Below, piece after piece: positions 1-6,795 of a stretch of DNA of 13,388 nucleotides (position 1 is the first letter of the stretch; each line of letters opens with the position of its first letter). The DNA is taken from the NCBI GenBank assembly GCA_964461115.1, contig CAYWSX010000021.1:1-13388 (forward strand), given 5' to 3'. This DNA is from RGIG2134 sp964461115 (GTDB taxonomy: Bacteria; Cyanobacteriota; Vampirovibrionia; Gastranaerophilales; Gastranaerophilaceae). A model generated the notes under the pieces. It was given only the letters and a program-made list of their open reading frames with translations. It made no database searches and was not told the origin of the DNA. The translations under genes and the position numbers were made by a program.

Positions 1-92
1 GGAGAACTGGCCGAGTGGCTGAAGGCGGCACCCTGCTAAGGTGTTATGTGGAGTAATCTGCATCGAGAGTTCGAATCTCTCGTTCTCCGCCA
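1..92 (+). tRNA. tRNA-Ser (anticodon GCU)
   Basis: Complete class II tRNA. The acceptor stem GGAGAAC (1-7) pairs with GTTCTCC (82-88), followed by discriminator G89 and an encoded CCA at 90-92. The anticodon loop around 33-39 reads CTGCTAA, giving anticodon GCU for serine AGC/AGU codons. The long variable arm between the anticodon stem and the T arm is typical of tRNA-Ser. The T arm has the usual GTTCGAATC loop at 69-77. The gene begins exactly at the window edge, so its promoter is not visible. Confidence 0.96.
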
Positions 93-122
93 TTCTTTTA
101 CTTTTTATAAAAGGTAAAAGAA
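93..122. repeat. 30-nt palindrome between tRNA-Ser and manC
   Basis: TTCTTTTAC at 93-101 is the exact inverse of GTAAAAGAA at 114-122. The centre, TTTT-AT-AAAA, continues the symmetry, with only one T/G pair (102/113) breaking it. It starts directly after the tRNA CCA end and stops 21 nt before the manC start codon. It could fold the tRNA 3' trailer as a weak terminator, or act as an operator for manC. There is no T-run after it on the plus strand, so a classic intrinsic terminator for the tRNA is not clear. Confidence 0.6.
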
Positions 123-143
123 TTAATTTATGCGGAGTTATTG

Positions 144-1589
144 ATGTCAAAAGATTTGTATGCACTGATTTTAGCAGGGGGAAGCGGAGCAAGATTGTGG
201 CCTATGAGCCGTGAGCTTCATCCAAAGCAGCTTTTAAAGCTTAATCAGGAAAACACTCTTTTCGAATCAACTTTTTTGCGCCTGATTGAAAATTTTGATG
301 ATAAAAATATCATCAGTATTACCAACGTGAAACACGAGCCTGGTGTGCGTGTTCAACTTAAAGATTTAAAAGAAAAATTTTGCCGTAAAGAAGATTACAA
401 AATCATAACCGAACCTGTCGGCAGAAACACTGCTCCGGCAATTGCTTTAGCGGTTAAATACATTAAGGATTTAGCAGGAAAAAGAATTGACCCGATAATT
501 TTGGCAGTTCCTTCCGACCACTTAATTTTAGACGACAAAAGTTTTTCAACGGCAATAGCAGAGGGTGTAAAGCTTGCGCAGGAAGGATTTATAGCAACAT
601 TCGGGATTCAACCGTCCAAGGCGGATACCGGATTCGGCTACATAAAAACTCAAAAAAACAAAAAAATCTCAGAAATATCTGAAATCGCCTTAAAAGCAGC
701 TGAGTTTAAAGAAAAACCCGATGCGGAAACCGCGGAAGAATATGTAAACTCGGGTAAATATTTCTGGAACAGCGGAATTTTCATCTTCAAAGCTTCCGTA
801 ATCCTTGCCGAGATGAAAAAATATTCAAAAGAAATTTTAAACGTGCTTGAAAACCTTGAAATCCAAGATGGCATACCTAGCGTGGAGTACCAAGCATTTA
901 ACGAAATGCCTGAAATCTCAATTGACTATGCAATTATGGAGCAATCCAAAAAAATCGCTATTGTGCCCCTTGATTGCGGCTGGAACGATCTCGGATCTTG
1001 GGAAGCAATTTATGACATCTCAGACAAAGATGAAAAGGGCAACTCGATTACAGGAAACGTTATTGATGTGGATTCCGAAAACTCGTTAATCCACTCCACA
1101 TCAAAACTTGTCACGACAATCGGGCTTCAAAACACTATCGTTGTTGAGACAGAAGACGCTATTCTCGTATGTGACAAATCCAAAACACAAGACGTTAAAA
1201 AGGTATACAACGAACTTAAAAAGCGCAACGATGAGTCGCACAAAGTCCACAAAACCGTGTTCAGACCTTGGGGCTATTATACGGTTATCCAAGAGGGGCA
1301 AGGTTTCTTGACGAAATGCATTCTTGTTAATCCTAAAGGAAAATTAAGTTTGCAGCTTCATCATCATCGTTCCGAGCACTGGGTTGTACTCGAGGGCAAA
1401 GCCCTCGTCGTGAAAGGTGAAGAGAAACACGAACTCATGCCGGGTCAGCACATTGACCTTGCAATTGAAGAAGTTCATTCACTCCAGAACCCTTACGACG
1501 AACCTGTTAAAATCCTTGAAGTACAGCGCGGAGACATCCTCGATGAGAATGATATTGAACGCTTAGAAGATATTTACGGCAGAGTTTAA
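144..1589 (+). CDS. manC: Mannose-1-phosphate guanylyltransferase / mannose-6-phosphate isomerase
   Basis: Bifunctional type II enzyme that isomerises fructose-6-P to mannose-6-P and makes GDP-mannose from mannose-1-P and GTP, a cytosolic precursor for surface polysaccharides. Numbered from the ATG, the N-terminal nucleotidyltransferase shows LAGGSGARLWPMSR at residues 10-23, the PKQ lysine motif just after it, GRNTAP (93-98), PSDHLI (123-128), EKPD (190-193) and WNSGIFIF (208-215). The C-terminal cupin isomerase domain starts near RPWGYY (374) and carries the metal-binding HHHRSEHW (406-413) and a later VHS histidine. The 481-aa length is normal for the fused family. I chose ATG 144 over the in-frame TTG at 141 because GGAG at 134-137 is 6 nt away. 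No mannan or capsule genes are adjacent, so it stands alone here. Confidence 0.95.
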   Translation: MSKDLYALILAGGSGARLWPMSRELHPKQLLKLNQENTLFESTFLRLIENFDDKNIISITNVKHEPGVRVQLKDLKEKFCRKEDYKIITEPVGRNTAPAIALAVKYIKDLAGKRIDPIILAVPSDHLILDDKSFSTAIAEGVKLAQEGFIATFGIQPSKADTGFGYIKTQKNKKISEISEIALKAAEFKEKPDAETAEEYVNSGKYFWNSGIFIFKASVILAEMKKYSKEILNVLENLEIQDGIPSVEYQAFNEMPEISIDYAIMEQSKKIAIVPLDCGWNDLGSWEAIYDISDKDEKGNSITGNVIDVDSENSLIHSTSKLVTTIGLQNTIVVETEDAILVCDKSKTQDVKKVYNELKKRNDESHKVHKTVFRPWGYYTVIQEGQGFLTKCILVNPKGKLSLQLHHHRSEHWVVLEGKALVVKGEEKHELMPGQHIDLAIEEVHSLQNPYDEPVKILEVQRGDILDENDIERLEDIYGRV

Positions 1590-1612
1590 GCTTAACAGAG
1601 CAGCAGACTCAC

Positions 1613-1736
1613 AACCAAGTCGTCATTCTGAACCGAGAGAAGCGAGTGTGAAGAATCTGCTTTTTTCGGATAAGGGATAAGATTCTTCGCCATTAAGGCT
1701 CAGAATGACATTAGGTGCTTTATCAAAAGCTTGGTT
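1613..1736. repeat. Nested inverted-repeat (MITE-like) element
   Basis: Lies between the convergent manC and alcohol dehydrogenase genes. Three nested arms are visible: AACCAAG (1613-1619) with CTTGGTT (1730-1736); GTCATTCTGA (1622-1631) with TCAGAATGAC (1700-1709); GAAGAATCT (1650-1658) with AGATTCTTC (1680-1688). The last 13 nt of the middle arm (GGCTCAGAATGAC, 1697-1709) recur exactly at 12667-12679, and the terminal TCAGAATGAC recurs at 11731-11740. It has no coding capacity. Similar GTCATTCTGA...AAGAATCT hairpins are dispersed in many bacterial genomes. Here it may also serve as a bidirectional terminator for the two flanking genes. The dehydrogenase stop codon touches the outer arm. Confidence 0.7.
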
Positions 1737-2952
1737 ATTTCTGATACGGTGTCAATGACTCTCGGTAAATAGATTCAACAACCTCTTTAGTCGCGTCATT
1801 AGGCGCAACCGAAAGCAGCAAGCCTAAAGACGGCGTATTGAATGCTAAATCCACCAAATTCGGTACATCTGCGTCGCTGAAGCCTTCATCTGTCAACTTT
1901 TGTGTCACGCCAAGACCGAATAGCCATTCTTCAACTTTTTCCGCAACATATTGAGCCTCAGACGCCTCGCCTTTGAGGTTCGGAACAATCGGTTCCAGAA
2001 TATCCGCCAAAATATGTGATTCGTTCTTGTAGATGTATTTAATTACGGACGGGAGAAGCATTGCCAAGCCCAAGCCGTGGGATAGGTCAGGCTTTACAGC
2101 ACTTAGCGGGTGCTCAAGTGCGTGGGTATAATGCAAAAGCCCGTTATCAAAGCTCACCCCGCCCAAAAGCGCAGCGTAAGAAAGGTAATAGCGTGCTCTT
2201 AAATCCTCAGGATTTGCCGCAGCTTTAGGCAGGTATGCTGAAACAAGTCTGATAGTCTCTTTCGCAAGGGTAATCGAATATGGGGACGCAACCTTGGATG
2301 TTGCTGCTTCAACCACGTGATTTACCGCGTCAATAGAGACATATAGGGTTTGTGACGGCGACAATTTCACTGTTAATTGAGGGTCATCAATCGAAGCATA
2401 CGGATAAATGCAATCATATGCAATTGCAGGTTTAAAGTTCTTTTCAGGAATTGTAACAACGGCAAAACGGTTTGTTTCGGAGCCCGTTCCGTGAGTGAGA
2501 TTGATTGCAACAATAGGTGCAGCTTTTTCTGCCGAAAATTTAAATTCGAAAAGGTCGTTACAGTTTTTGTCTGGATATTCCATTAAAATCGCAATACTTT
2601 TACCTGCGTCGATTGGAGAACCGCCGCCAATTGCAATAACTGCTTGCGCACCAAAATCCAAAGCCATTTTGACCGCTTCATCGACCTGATGAGTAGTCGG
2701 ATTAGGCATAACTTTATCGTAATTTATGTAACCTACGCCGCTTGCTTTCAGCGCGTTTTCAACATAATCCCAAGCACCGGTCGCTTTATATGCACCTCTG
2801 CCGGAGACAACTATAACTTTATTAACGTTTTTTTCAGTTTTTAAGGCTTTTACGATATCGTCAATTTTTTTGATTGCGCCAATACCGAAATAAACGTTAG
2901 GCTTTACGCGAATTTCACGGACTTCATTAATATCAACATCTTGTTCCCACAT
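1735..2952 (-). CDS. Iron-containing (group III) alcohol dehydrogenase
   Basis: NAD(P)-dependent, metal-dependent dehydrogenase of the fermentative Fe-ADH superfamily (FucO/AdhB/butanol dehydrogenase type), probably reducing aldehydes in the cytosol. The nucleotide-binding motif GGGSPIDAGK is at residues 109-118. The four metal ligands known from the family are all present: D208 and H212 (in DAVNH), H277 (in THALEH) and H292 (in SHG). GTGSE (155-159) is also conserved. The 405-aa length is full for the family. The start is supported by AAAGGA about 8 nt upstream on the minus strand. It lies 71 nt downstream of the CHAP-like gene but is separated from it by a hairpin terminator, so it is probably a single-gene unit. 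The exact substrate cannot be read from the sequence. Confidence 0.92.
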   Translation of the reverse strand: MWEQDVDINEVREIRVKPNVYFGIGAIKKIDDIVKALKTEKNVNKVIVVSGRGAYKATGAWDYVENALKASGVGYINYDKVMPNPTTHQVDEAVKMALDFGAQAVIAIGGGSPIDAGKSIAILMEYPDKNCNDLFEFKFSAEKAAPIVAINLTHGTGSETNRFAVVTIPEKNFKPAIAYDCIYPYASIDDPQLTVKLSPSQTLYVSIDAVNHVVEAATSKVASPYSITLAKETIRLVSAYLPKAAANPEDLRARYYLSYAALLGGVSFDNGLLHYTHALEHPLSAVKPDLSHGLGLAMLLPSVIKYIYKNESHILADILEPIVPNLKGEASEAQYVAEKVEEWLFGLGVTQKLTDEGFSDADVPNLVDLAFNTPSLGLLLSVAPNDATKEVVESIYRESLTPYQK

Positions 2953-2998
2953 AAACTATTCCTTTCATAAATAAACACTACAAAAGGATTGTACCCCT

Positions 2999-3019
2999 AA
3001 AAAATCTTGCGGGCAAGAG
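2999..3019 (-). terminator. Intrinsic terminator of the CHAP-like gene
   Basis: On the minus strand the sequence TCTTGC-CC-GCAAGA (3018 down to 3005) forms a short stem, followed directly by a run of six T (plus-strand A at 2999-3004). It starts only a few bases after the stop codon at 3024, the expected position for a terminator of that gene. The stem is short, so efficiency may be modest. Confidence 0.6.
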
Positions 3020-3023
3020 GTTT

Positions 3024-4016
3024 TTATTTGTTTGCGGGCATATATTTGCTCATATCGATAATACCTGTTAAACCTGCAAAACGCAGCTCTTCAGGCGTGT
3101 ATTCCTTGAGCATTACGCCGTCTTTTGAGTTTACTTCGGCAATTTCTCCGTTTTTCTCAAGATAGAATCTGCCTTGAGAATCTGTTTTATTAGTATTTGT
3201 GTTGCTTTCCAGCAAAAGAACTTTTCCGTCTTTGACTCCGACAACAACAGCGGTATGGCGTGCGTTTACGTGTCTTGTCTTGCCATTTGCAAGCGCAAAA
3301 TGTTGTTTGTCTTGGAGAATAAGAACATCGCCTTCTTTCATCTTTGAAATGTCCTGCGATTTTTGGAAGATTCCTTGTCTTTCTGCCCAATTTCTGATTT
3401 GTGACACGTTGGACAAATTGCGATTATTGTTGTTTGTGAAAGGATTTTTACCCAAAAGTTCCTTCATAAAATAATTAATGCCATCAGCGCACCAATGCTG
3501 GTCTTTTCCGCAAGTAACATCTAAATACCCGGCACCGCCTTCTTTGATATCACACATTTTTTTAGCAGTACTCATCAGTTTGCTGCTTCCATATTTCGTC
3601 TCTGCTTCATCAGGATTCATTATTGCCGGCATTTTGTTAATTCTGCCTGCTTTGCGTTCACTTACAGGATTCGAGGCATTTTCCGGCTTAGGCTTCTCTT
3701 CTGATTTCGGCTCACTCACTTTTTTTGAAGTCAATTGCCCAAACTTCGGAGTTCCGACATTTGCAGTCGCAATAGCATCCGTAACGTCAACTGTTTCACC
3801 GTTTTGGACACGATATGCATCATATTTTCTGCCGTTTACATTTTTTCCTTCAAGCTGATTGGTAATTTTTAAAATCTGCGATTCAGAATACCCTTTATTT
3901 TGAAGGCCTTGCCAAACAGACGTAAAAGTCTGTTTTTGCAGGTCTTTTCTTGCGTCAACTTTGATTATAACTCTTGAATCTGCACCGTTTACAGCATTTG
4001 TCGAATTTACAGACAT
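3024..4016 (-). CDS. CHAP-like cysteine amidase/peptidase with unrecognised N-terminal region
   Basis: The C-terminal part (about residues 150-275) looks like a CHAP/NlpC-P60-type papain-fold amidase, the kind that cleaves peptidoglycan or other peptides. C176 lies in HWCADGINYFM at a helix start, H254 lies in RHTAVVVGV after a KEGDVLIL strand, and E270/N272 follow in LLLESN as the likely polar third residue. The N-terminal 85 residues include a YRVQNGETV segment that faintly recalls LysM. Residues 98-125 are a Lys/Glu/Pro-rich linker. There is no signal peptide or membrane segment, so export would need another route, or it acts inside the cell. Start ATG has GGGGAAAG close upstream. The gene follows the pilin-like gene on the same strand, with a terminator between them. 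Family assignment is by motif reading only; the substrate is unknown. Confidence 0.7.
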   Translation of the reverse strand: MSVNSTNAVNGADSRVIIKVDARKDLQKQTFTSVWQGLQNKGYSESQILKITNQLEGKNVNGRKYDAYRVQNGETVDVTDAIATANVGTPKFGQLTSKKVSEPKSEEKPKPENASNPVSERKAGRINKMPAIMNPDEAETKYGSSKLMSTAKKMCDIKEGGAGYLDVTCGKDQHWCADGINYFMKELLGKNPFTNNNNRNLSNVSQIRNWAERQGIFQKSQDISKMKEGDVLILQDKQHFALANGKTRHVNARHTAVVVGVKDGKVLLLESNTNTNKTDSQGRFYLEKNGEIAEVNSKDGVMLKEYTPEELRFAGLTGIIDMSKYMPANK

Positions 4017-4065
4017 ATAACTTTCCCCAAAATAATATAAATCTCCTCGTATTTATATAAAAACA

Positions 4066-4090
4066 ATTCGGGCAAAAAAATTGCCCGAAT
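4066..4090 (-). terminator. Strong hairpin terminator after the pilin-like gene
   Basis: ATTCGGGCAA (4066-4075) and TTGCCCGAAT (4081-4090) are perfect inverse copies around a 5-nt loop. On the minus strand the stem is followed by TGTTTTTATAT, a T-rich tail. It sits 37 nt after the stop codon at 4127, so it should end transcripts of the minus-strand pilin-like gene before the CHAP-like gene begins. Confidence 0.8.
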
Positions 4091-4126
4091 CGTAAAAATT
4101 ATTCTATTATTTCGCTAATTAAATTA

Positions 4127-4657
4127 TTATTCTATAATTTTTGCAAGCATTGCCGTGTACATTTTGTATGAAGCAGATTGCGCGCCGTTCAATTTAGCCT
4201 TCGCCTCCATTGCAACCTCTACAAGTGTATCTTTAGTATTGACAGCCAAATCGGATTTGTCAAACGGAGAAATTTTAAGCCCAAGTTCATCAATCAACGA
4301 ATTGGCAACATCAAAAATATCTTTGTCATCATACGATTTTACATTGTATAAATCCTGTGCTGTTTTGTCTTTCAAAGCTTTTTTCAGCGCATTTTCATTC
4401 ATATTTGCAACAATACTCGATAAAGACCCCGCTGTTTCCGCACTTATGCCCGGTTTCTGCATACTTGAAGATAGGTCATTGCCTCCTGACGGAGAAGACG
4501 GACTTTGAACATTATTCGACTCAATAGTATTGATACTCGAAAGATTCGCAATTTCACCGTTATGATTTTTAGCAAACATAAAAATTGCACCCGCAACAAT
4601 TACCACCACCGCAACAAGAGAAATAACTTCAATTGTATTTTGCGCTTTTAATTTCAT
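4127..4657 (-). CDS. Prepilin-like protein (type IV/Flp-type N-terminus)
   Basis: A 176-aa protein starting with a short basic leader (MKLKA), then QNTIE, then an uninterrupted hydrophobic stretch at residues 11-28 (VISLVAVVVI and onward). Cleavage after A5 would put Q at +1 and Glu at +5, the hallmark of class III/Flp and type IV prepilins processed by a prepilin peptidase. The rest is hydrophilic: a Ser/Asn/Gly-rich linker (about 31-80), then a helical Lys/Asp-rich part to the end. No cysteines are present. I chose this ATG over one 12 nt upstream because a perfect GGAGG lies 5-6 nt before it and overlaps the upstream ATG. No pilus assembly or peptidase genes are nearby. It could instead be a simple single-pass membrane protein. 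Confidence 0.6.
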   Translation of the reverse strand: MKLKAQNTIEVISLVAVVVIVAGAIFMFAKNHNGEIANLSSINTIESNNVQSPSSPSGGNDLSSSMQKPGISAETAGSLSSIVANMNENALKKALKDKTAQDLYNVKSYDDKDIFDVANSLIDELGLKISPFDKSDLAVNTKDTLVEVAMEAKAKLNGAQSASYKMYTAMLAKIIE

Positions 4658-4731
4658 AAAAACCTCCATGATTAGGACTTACTTATAATATACCCGTTTT
4701 TTCAAATTAGTATACACTTTTACACTATTAG

Positions 4732-4761
4732 TTTACATAAAGTAAAATAAAGTAGTATAAT
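4732..4761 (+). promoter_or_regulatory. Promoter of ilvD
   Basis: TTTACA (4732-4737) and a perfect TATAAT (4756-4761) are separated by 18 nt, predicting transcription from about 4768 and a leader of roughly 24 nt before the ilvD ATG. TTTAC/GTAAA (4732-4736 and 4742-4746) form a small inverted repeat overlapping the -35 box that could be an operator. No attenuator or leader peptide rich in branched-chain residues fits in the short leader. Confidence 0.7.
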
Positions 4762-4791
4762 TGTGCCATAGAAAATAAAAAGGGAGTTTTT

Positions 4792-6450
4792 ATGAGAAGC
4801 GACAATATAAAAAAAGGTGTAAACAAAGCACCGCACCGTTCATTACTCTACGCAACAGGCGTTAGCAAACAAAGTCTTAAGCGACCGTTCATCGGTATTG
4901 CAAGTTCTTTCACAGACCTTGTTCCCGGGCATATCGGAATGCGCGATCTGGAACGACAAATTGAAAAAGGCATCCATACAGGCGGTGGACAATCTTTTGT
5001 GTTCGGCGTTCCCGCTATTTGCGACGGGATTGCGATGGGACACTCGGGAATGCGCTACTCGCTGCCCTCAAGAGACCTTATTGCCGACTGCGTTGAAAGT
5101 GTAGCAAGCGCTCATCAGCTTGACGGGCTCGTTTTGCTTACCAACTGCGACAAAATCACGCCGGGCATGCTCATTGCCGCTTTGAGGCTTAACATTCCTT
5201 GTATCGTTGTTACGGCCGGTCCTATGATGGACGGAAAATGCAAAAATGAAACACTAACAATGATTAGAGGCACTTTTGAAGCCATCGGCAGGATGAGAAA
5301 CGGCGAAATTTCAGAACAAAAATTGTGCGAAATGGAAGAAACTTGCTGTCCGTCAGCGGGTTCATGCCAAGGTCTTTACACAGCAAACACAATGGCTTGT
5401 CTCACCGAAGTTATGGGCATGAGCCTTCCGTTCTGCGCAACCGCAGGCGCGGTTTCGGCACAAAAGCGTCAAATTGCTTTTGAAAGCGGTGTAAAAATCG
5501 TGGAACTCGTTGAAAACGACATAAAACCGTTAGACATCGTAACAAAAGACAGCATGAGAAATGCTATCACAATCGATTTAGCGCTCGGCGGCTCGACAAA
5601 CTCAATTCTCCACCTTCTCGCAATTGCAAATGAGGGCGAAATCGACATTACTTTAGAAGATTTTGCAGAATTATCCGGAAAAATCAGACAGATTATCAAA
5701 CTCGACCCGTCTGCTCTTCCTACGATGACAGATTTGCACAATGCGGGCGGCATTCCCGGTGTAATCAAAACAATTATGCAAAAAGACGGCTATTTAAAAG
5801 ACCGTCCGACACTTTCCGGGCTCACGCTTTCTGAGATTGCCGAAAAAGCATGGGTCGATAATGACATTGTCCACACTCTGGACAACCCTATTTCCTCGGA
5901 AGCCGGACTAGCCGTTCTCAAAGGAAACCTTGCTCCTGACGGCGCTGTTGTTAAAATCTCAGGAGTTGAAAAAGACTGCTGGACATTTGAAGGCACAGCA
6001 AAAGTTTTCAACTCCGAAGAAGAAGCCATGGACGGAATTGAAAACGATGAAGTGAAAGCCGGAGACGTTGTAATCATCCGATACGAAGGCCCTAAAGGCG
6101 GCCCGGGTATGCGTGAAATGCTTGCACCGACTTCCCTTCTCGTCGGCAAAGGTTTGGGCAAAAAATGCGCACTCATCACAGACGGAAGATTTTCAGGCGG
6201 CACAAGAGGGCTATGTATTGGACATGTTTGCCCTGAAGCGCCAGACGGAGGTCTGATTGCATACATTCAGGACGGCGACATCATCAAAATTGATATTCCC
6301 AACAGAATTGTAAACCTTGAAGTTGATGAAAAAATTATCGAAGAACGCAAAAAAACTGTCAAACTCCCTGAACCTAAAGCACTTAAGGGCTATTTGAGCA
6401 AGTACAGAAAAACCGTTCAGTGCGCAAGTAAGGGTGCTGTTACAAAATAA
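4792..6450 (+). CDS. ilvD: Dihydroxy-acid dehydratase
   Basis: Converts 2,3-dihydroxy-isovalerate and 2,3-dihydroxy-3-methylvalerate to the 2-oxoacids in valine, isoleucine (and indirectly leucine and CoA) synthesis. It is a cytosolic Fe-S enzyme with Mg2+. Family motifs are in order: GIASSFTDLVPGH (35-47), CDGIAMGHSGM (77-87), NCDKITPGM (118-126, with cluster Cys119 and the Mg-binding Lys121), CCPSAGSCQGLYTANTM (185-201, cluster Cys192), GGSTNS, GPKGGPGMREM and SGGTRG. The 552-aa length is that of the usual IlvD. GGGAG sits 5 nt before the ATG. The rest of the branched-chain pathway (ilvB, ilvC, leu genes) is not adjacent, so it is probably a one-gene transcript. No obvious terminator hairpin follows it. 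Confidence 0.97.
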   Translation: MRSDNIKKGVNKAPHRSLLYATGVSKQSLKRPFIGIASSFTDLVPGHIGMRDLERQIEKGIHTGGGQSFVFGVPAICDGIAMGHSGMRYSLPSRDLIADCVESVASAHQLDGLVLLTNCDKITPGMLIAALRLNIPCIVVTAGPMMDGKCKNETLTMIRGTFEAIGRMRNGEISEQKLCEMEETCCPSAGSCQGLYTANTMACLTEVMGMSLPFCATAGAVSAQKRQIAFESGVKIVELVENDIKPLDIVTKDSMRNAITIDLALGGSTNSILHLLAIANEGEIDITLEDFAELSGKIRQIIKLDPSALPTMTDLHNAGGIPGVIKTIMQKDGYLKDRPTLSGLTLSEIAEKAWVDNDIVHTLDNPISSEAGLAVLKGNLAPDGAVVKISGVEKDCWTFEGTAKVFNSEEEAMDGIENDEVKAGDVVIIRYEGPKGGPGMREMLAPTSLLVGKGLGKKCALITDGRFSGGTRGLCIGHVCPEAPDGGLIAYIQDGDIIKIDIPNRIVNLEVDEKIIEERKKTVKLPEPKALKGYLSKYRKTVQCASKGAVTK

Positions 6451-6464
6451 TTTACAAAAAATGC

Positions 6465-6493
6465 TTGACTCTAAACTTTGTGCTTGATATCTT
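6465..6493 (+). promoter_or_regulatory. Putative promoter of tRNA-Lys
   Basis: TTGACT (6465-6470) and TATCTT (6488-6493) are 17 nt apart and would start transcription near 6500. A better -10 sequence, TATAAT, overlaps at 6493-6498 but lacks a -35 at normal distance. TGCTTGA occurs twice (6462-6468 and 6481-6487). Transcription from here gives the tRNA a leader of nearly 90 nt, containing a small hairpin AGGAC-AACC-GTCCT at 6518-6531 that would be trimmed during maturation. Confidence 0.5.
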
Positions 6494-6587
6494 ATAATAA
6501 CAAGCCGAGAAGAGGTTAGGACAACCGTCCTCCACATTGTCTGGTATTTGAAAAAAGAATAATCAATTTTTAATATTTTATTAAAAT

Positions 6588-6660
6588 GCGTCACTAGCTC
6601 AGTTGGTAGAGCACTCCCCTTTTAAGGGATAGGTCCCGCGTTCGAATCGCGGGTGACGCA
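6588..6660 (+). tRNA. tRNA-Lys (anticodon UUU)
   Basis: Acceptor GCGTCAC (6588-6594) pairs with GTGACGC (6653-6659), with discriminator A6660. The D arm is GCTCAGTTGGTAGAGC (6597-6612). The anticodon loop CTTTTAA (6619-6625) gives anticodon UUU at 6621-6623. The T arm is CCCGC-GTTCGAATC-GCGGG in outline. CCA is not encoded, unlike tRNA-Ser at the window start. Eight T follow directly (6661-6668), which can end transcription using the tRNA stems as hairpin. The first anticodon-stem pair (6614/6630) is a C/T mismatch. Its 3' end is duplicated downstream. Confidence 0.95.
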
Positions 6661-6673
6661 TTTTTTTTGTGCT
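6640..6673 (+). repeat. Direct repeat, copy 1: tRNA-Lys 3' end (putative att core)
   Basis: 34 nt beginning in the T loop, running through the tRNA 3' end and the eight-T run to GTGCT. An identical 34-nt copy lies at 6735-6768. A tRNA 3' end starting at the T loop is a classic integration target for tyrosine recombinases, and such an enzyme is encoded at 10225-11418. Confidence 0.7.
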
Positions 6674-6685
6674 CTTTTCGCGGCA

Positions 6686-6703
6686 CCTATCCCTGGGGAT
6701 AGG
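6686..6703. repeat. Perfect 18-nt inverted repeat
   Basis: CCTATCCC (6686-6693) and GGGATAGG (6696-6703) surround a TG centre. GGGATAGG is also present in the tRNA-Lys anticodon stem and variable region (6626-6633), so the right half is probably derived from a tRNA copy. No T-run follows on either strand. Confidence 0.55.
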
Positions 6704-6755
6704 CATATTCTTAATCGCAAGCAAGCTTGCTCAGGTTCGAATCGCGGGTGACGCA
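6694..6755 (+). pseudogene. Remnant of a tRNA-Lys 3' half
   Basis: Starts with GGGGATAGG, matching the tRNA-Lys segment at 6625-6633 apart from the first base. It then carries unrelated filler containing the palindrome AGCAAGCTTGCT (6720-6731), and ends with the exact T-loop-to-discriminator sequence of the tRNA (6735-6755). The acceptor 5' strand, D arm and anticodon loop are missing, so it cannot make a tRNA. It could be the decayed second gene of a tandem pair, or an attachment-site scar left by an integrated element. Confidence 0.6.
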
Positions 6756-6768
6756 TTTTTTTTGTGCT
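6735..6768 (+). repeat. Direct repeat, copy 2 of tRNA-Lys 3' end (putative att scar)
   Basis: Identical over 34 nt to 6640-6673, offset 95 nt. Beyond the exact match, similarity continues in diverged form: GCGGcAcCTAT after copy 1 against GCGGtAtCTAT after copy 2. The duplication was therefore once longer (about 50-60 nt) and has aged. Confidence 0.7.
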
Positions 6769-6795
6769 TTGTTAGCGGTATCTATTGCAAAAAAT

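Noticed and set aside
5790..6266. Long open frame antisense to ilvD (158 codons).
   Set aside because: Fully inside a clearly functional gene, composition is a mirror of ilvD codons, no ribosome site and no recognisable domain.
6493..6498. TATAAT as the -10 box of the tRNA-Lys promoter with TTGACT at 6465.
   Set aside because: The 22-nt spacing is too long; TATCTT at 6488-6493 gives 17 nt.
6686..6703. Perfect hairpin as an intrinsic terminator.
   Set aside because: No T-run follows the stem on either strand. It is better explained as part of the tRNA duplication debris.
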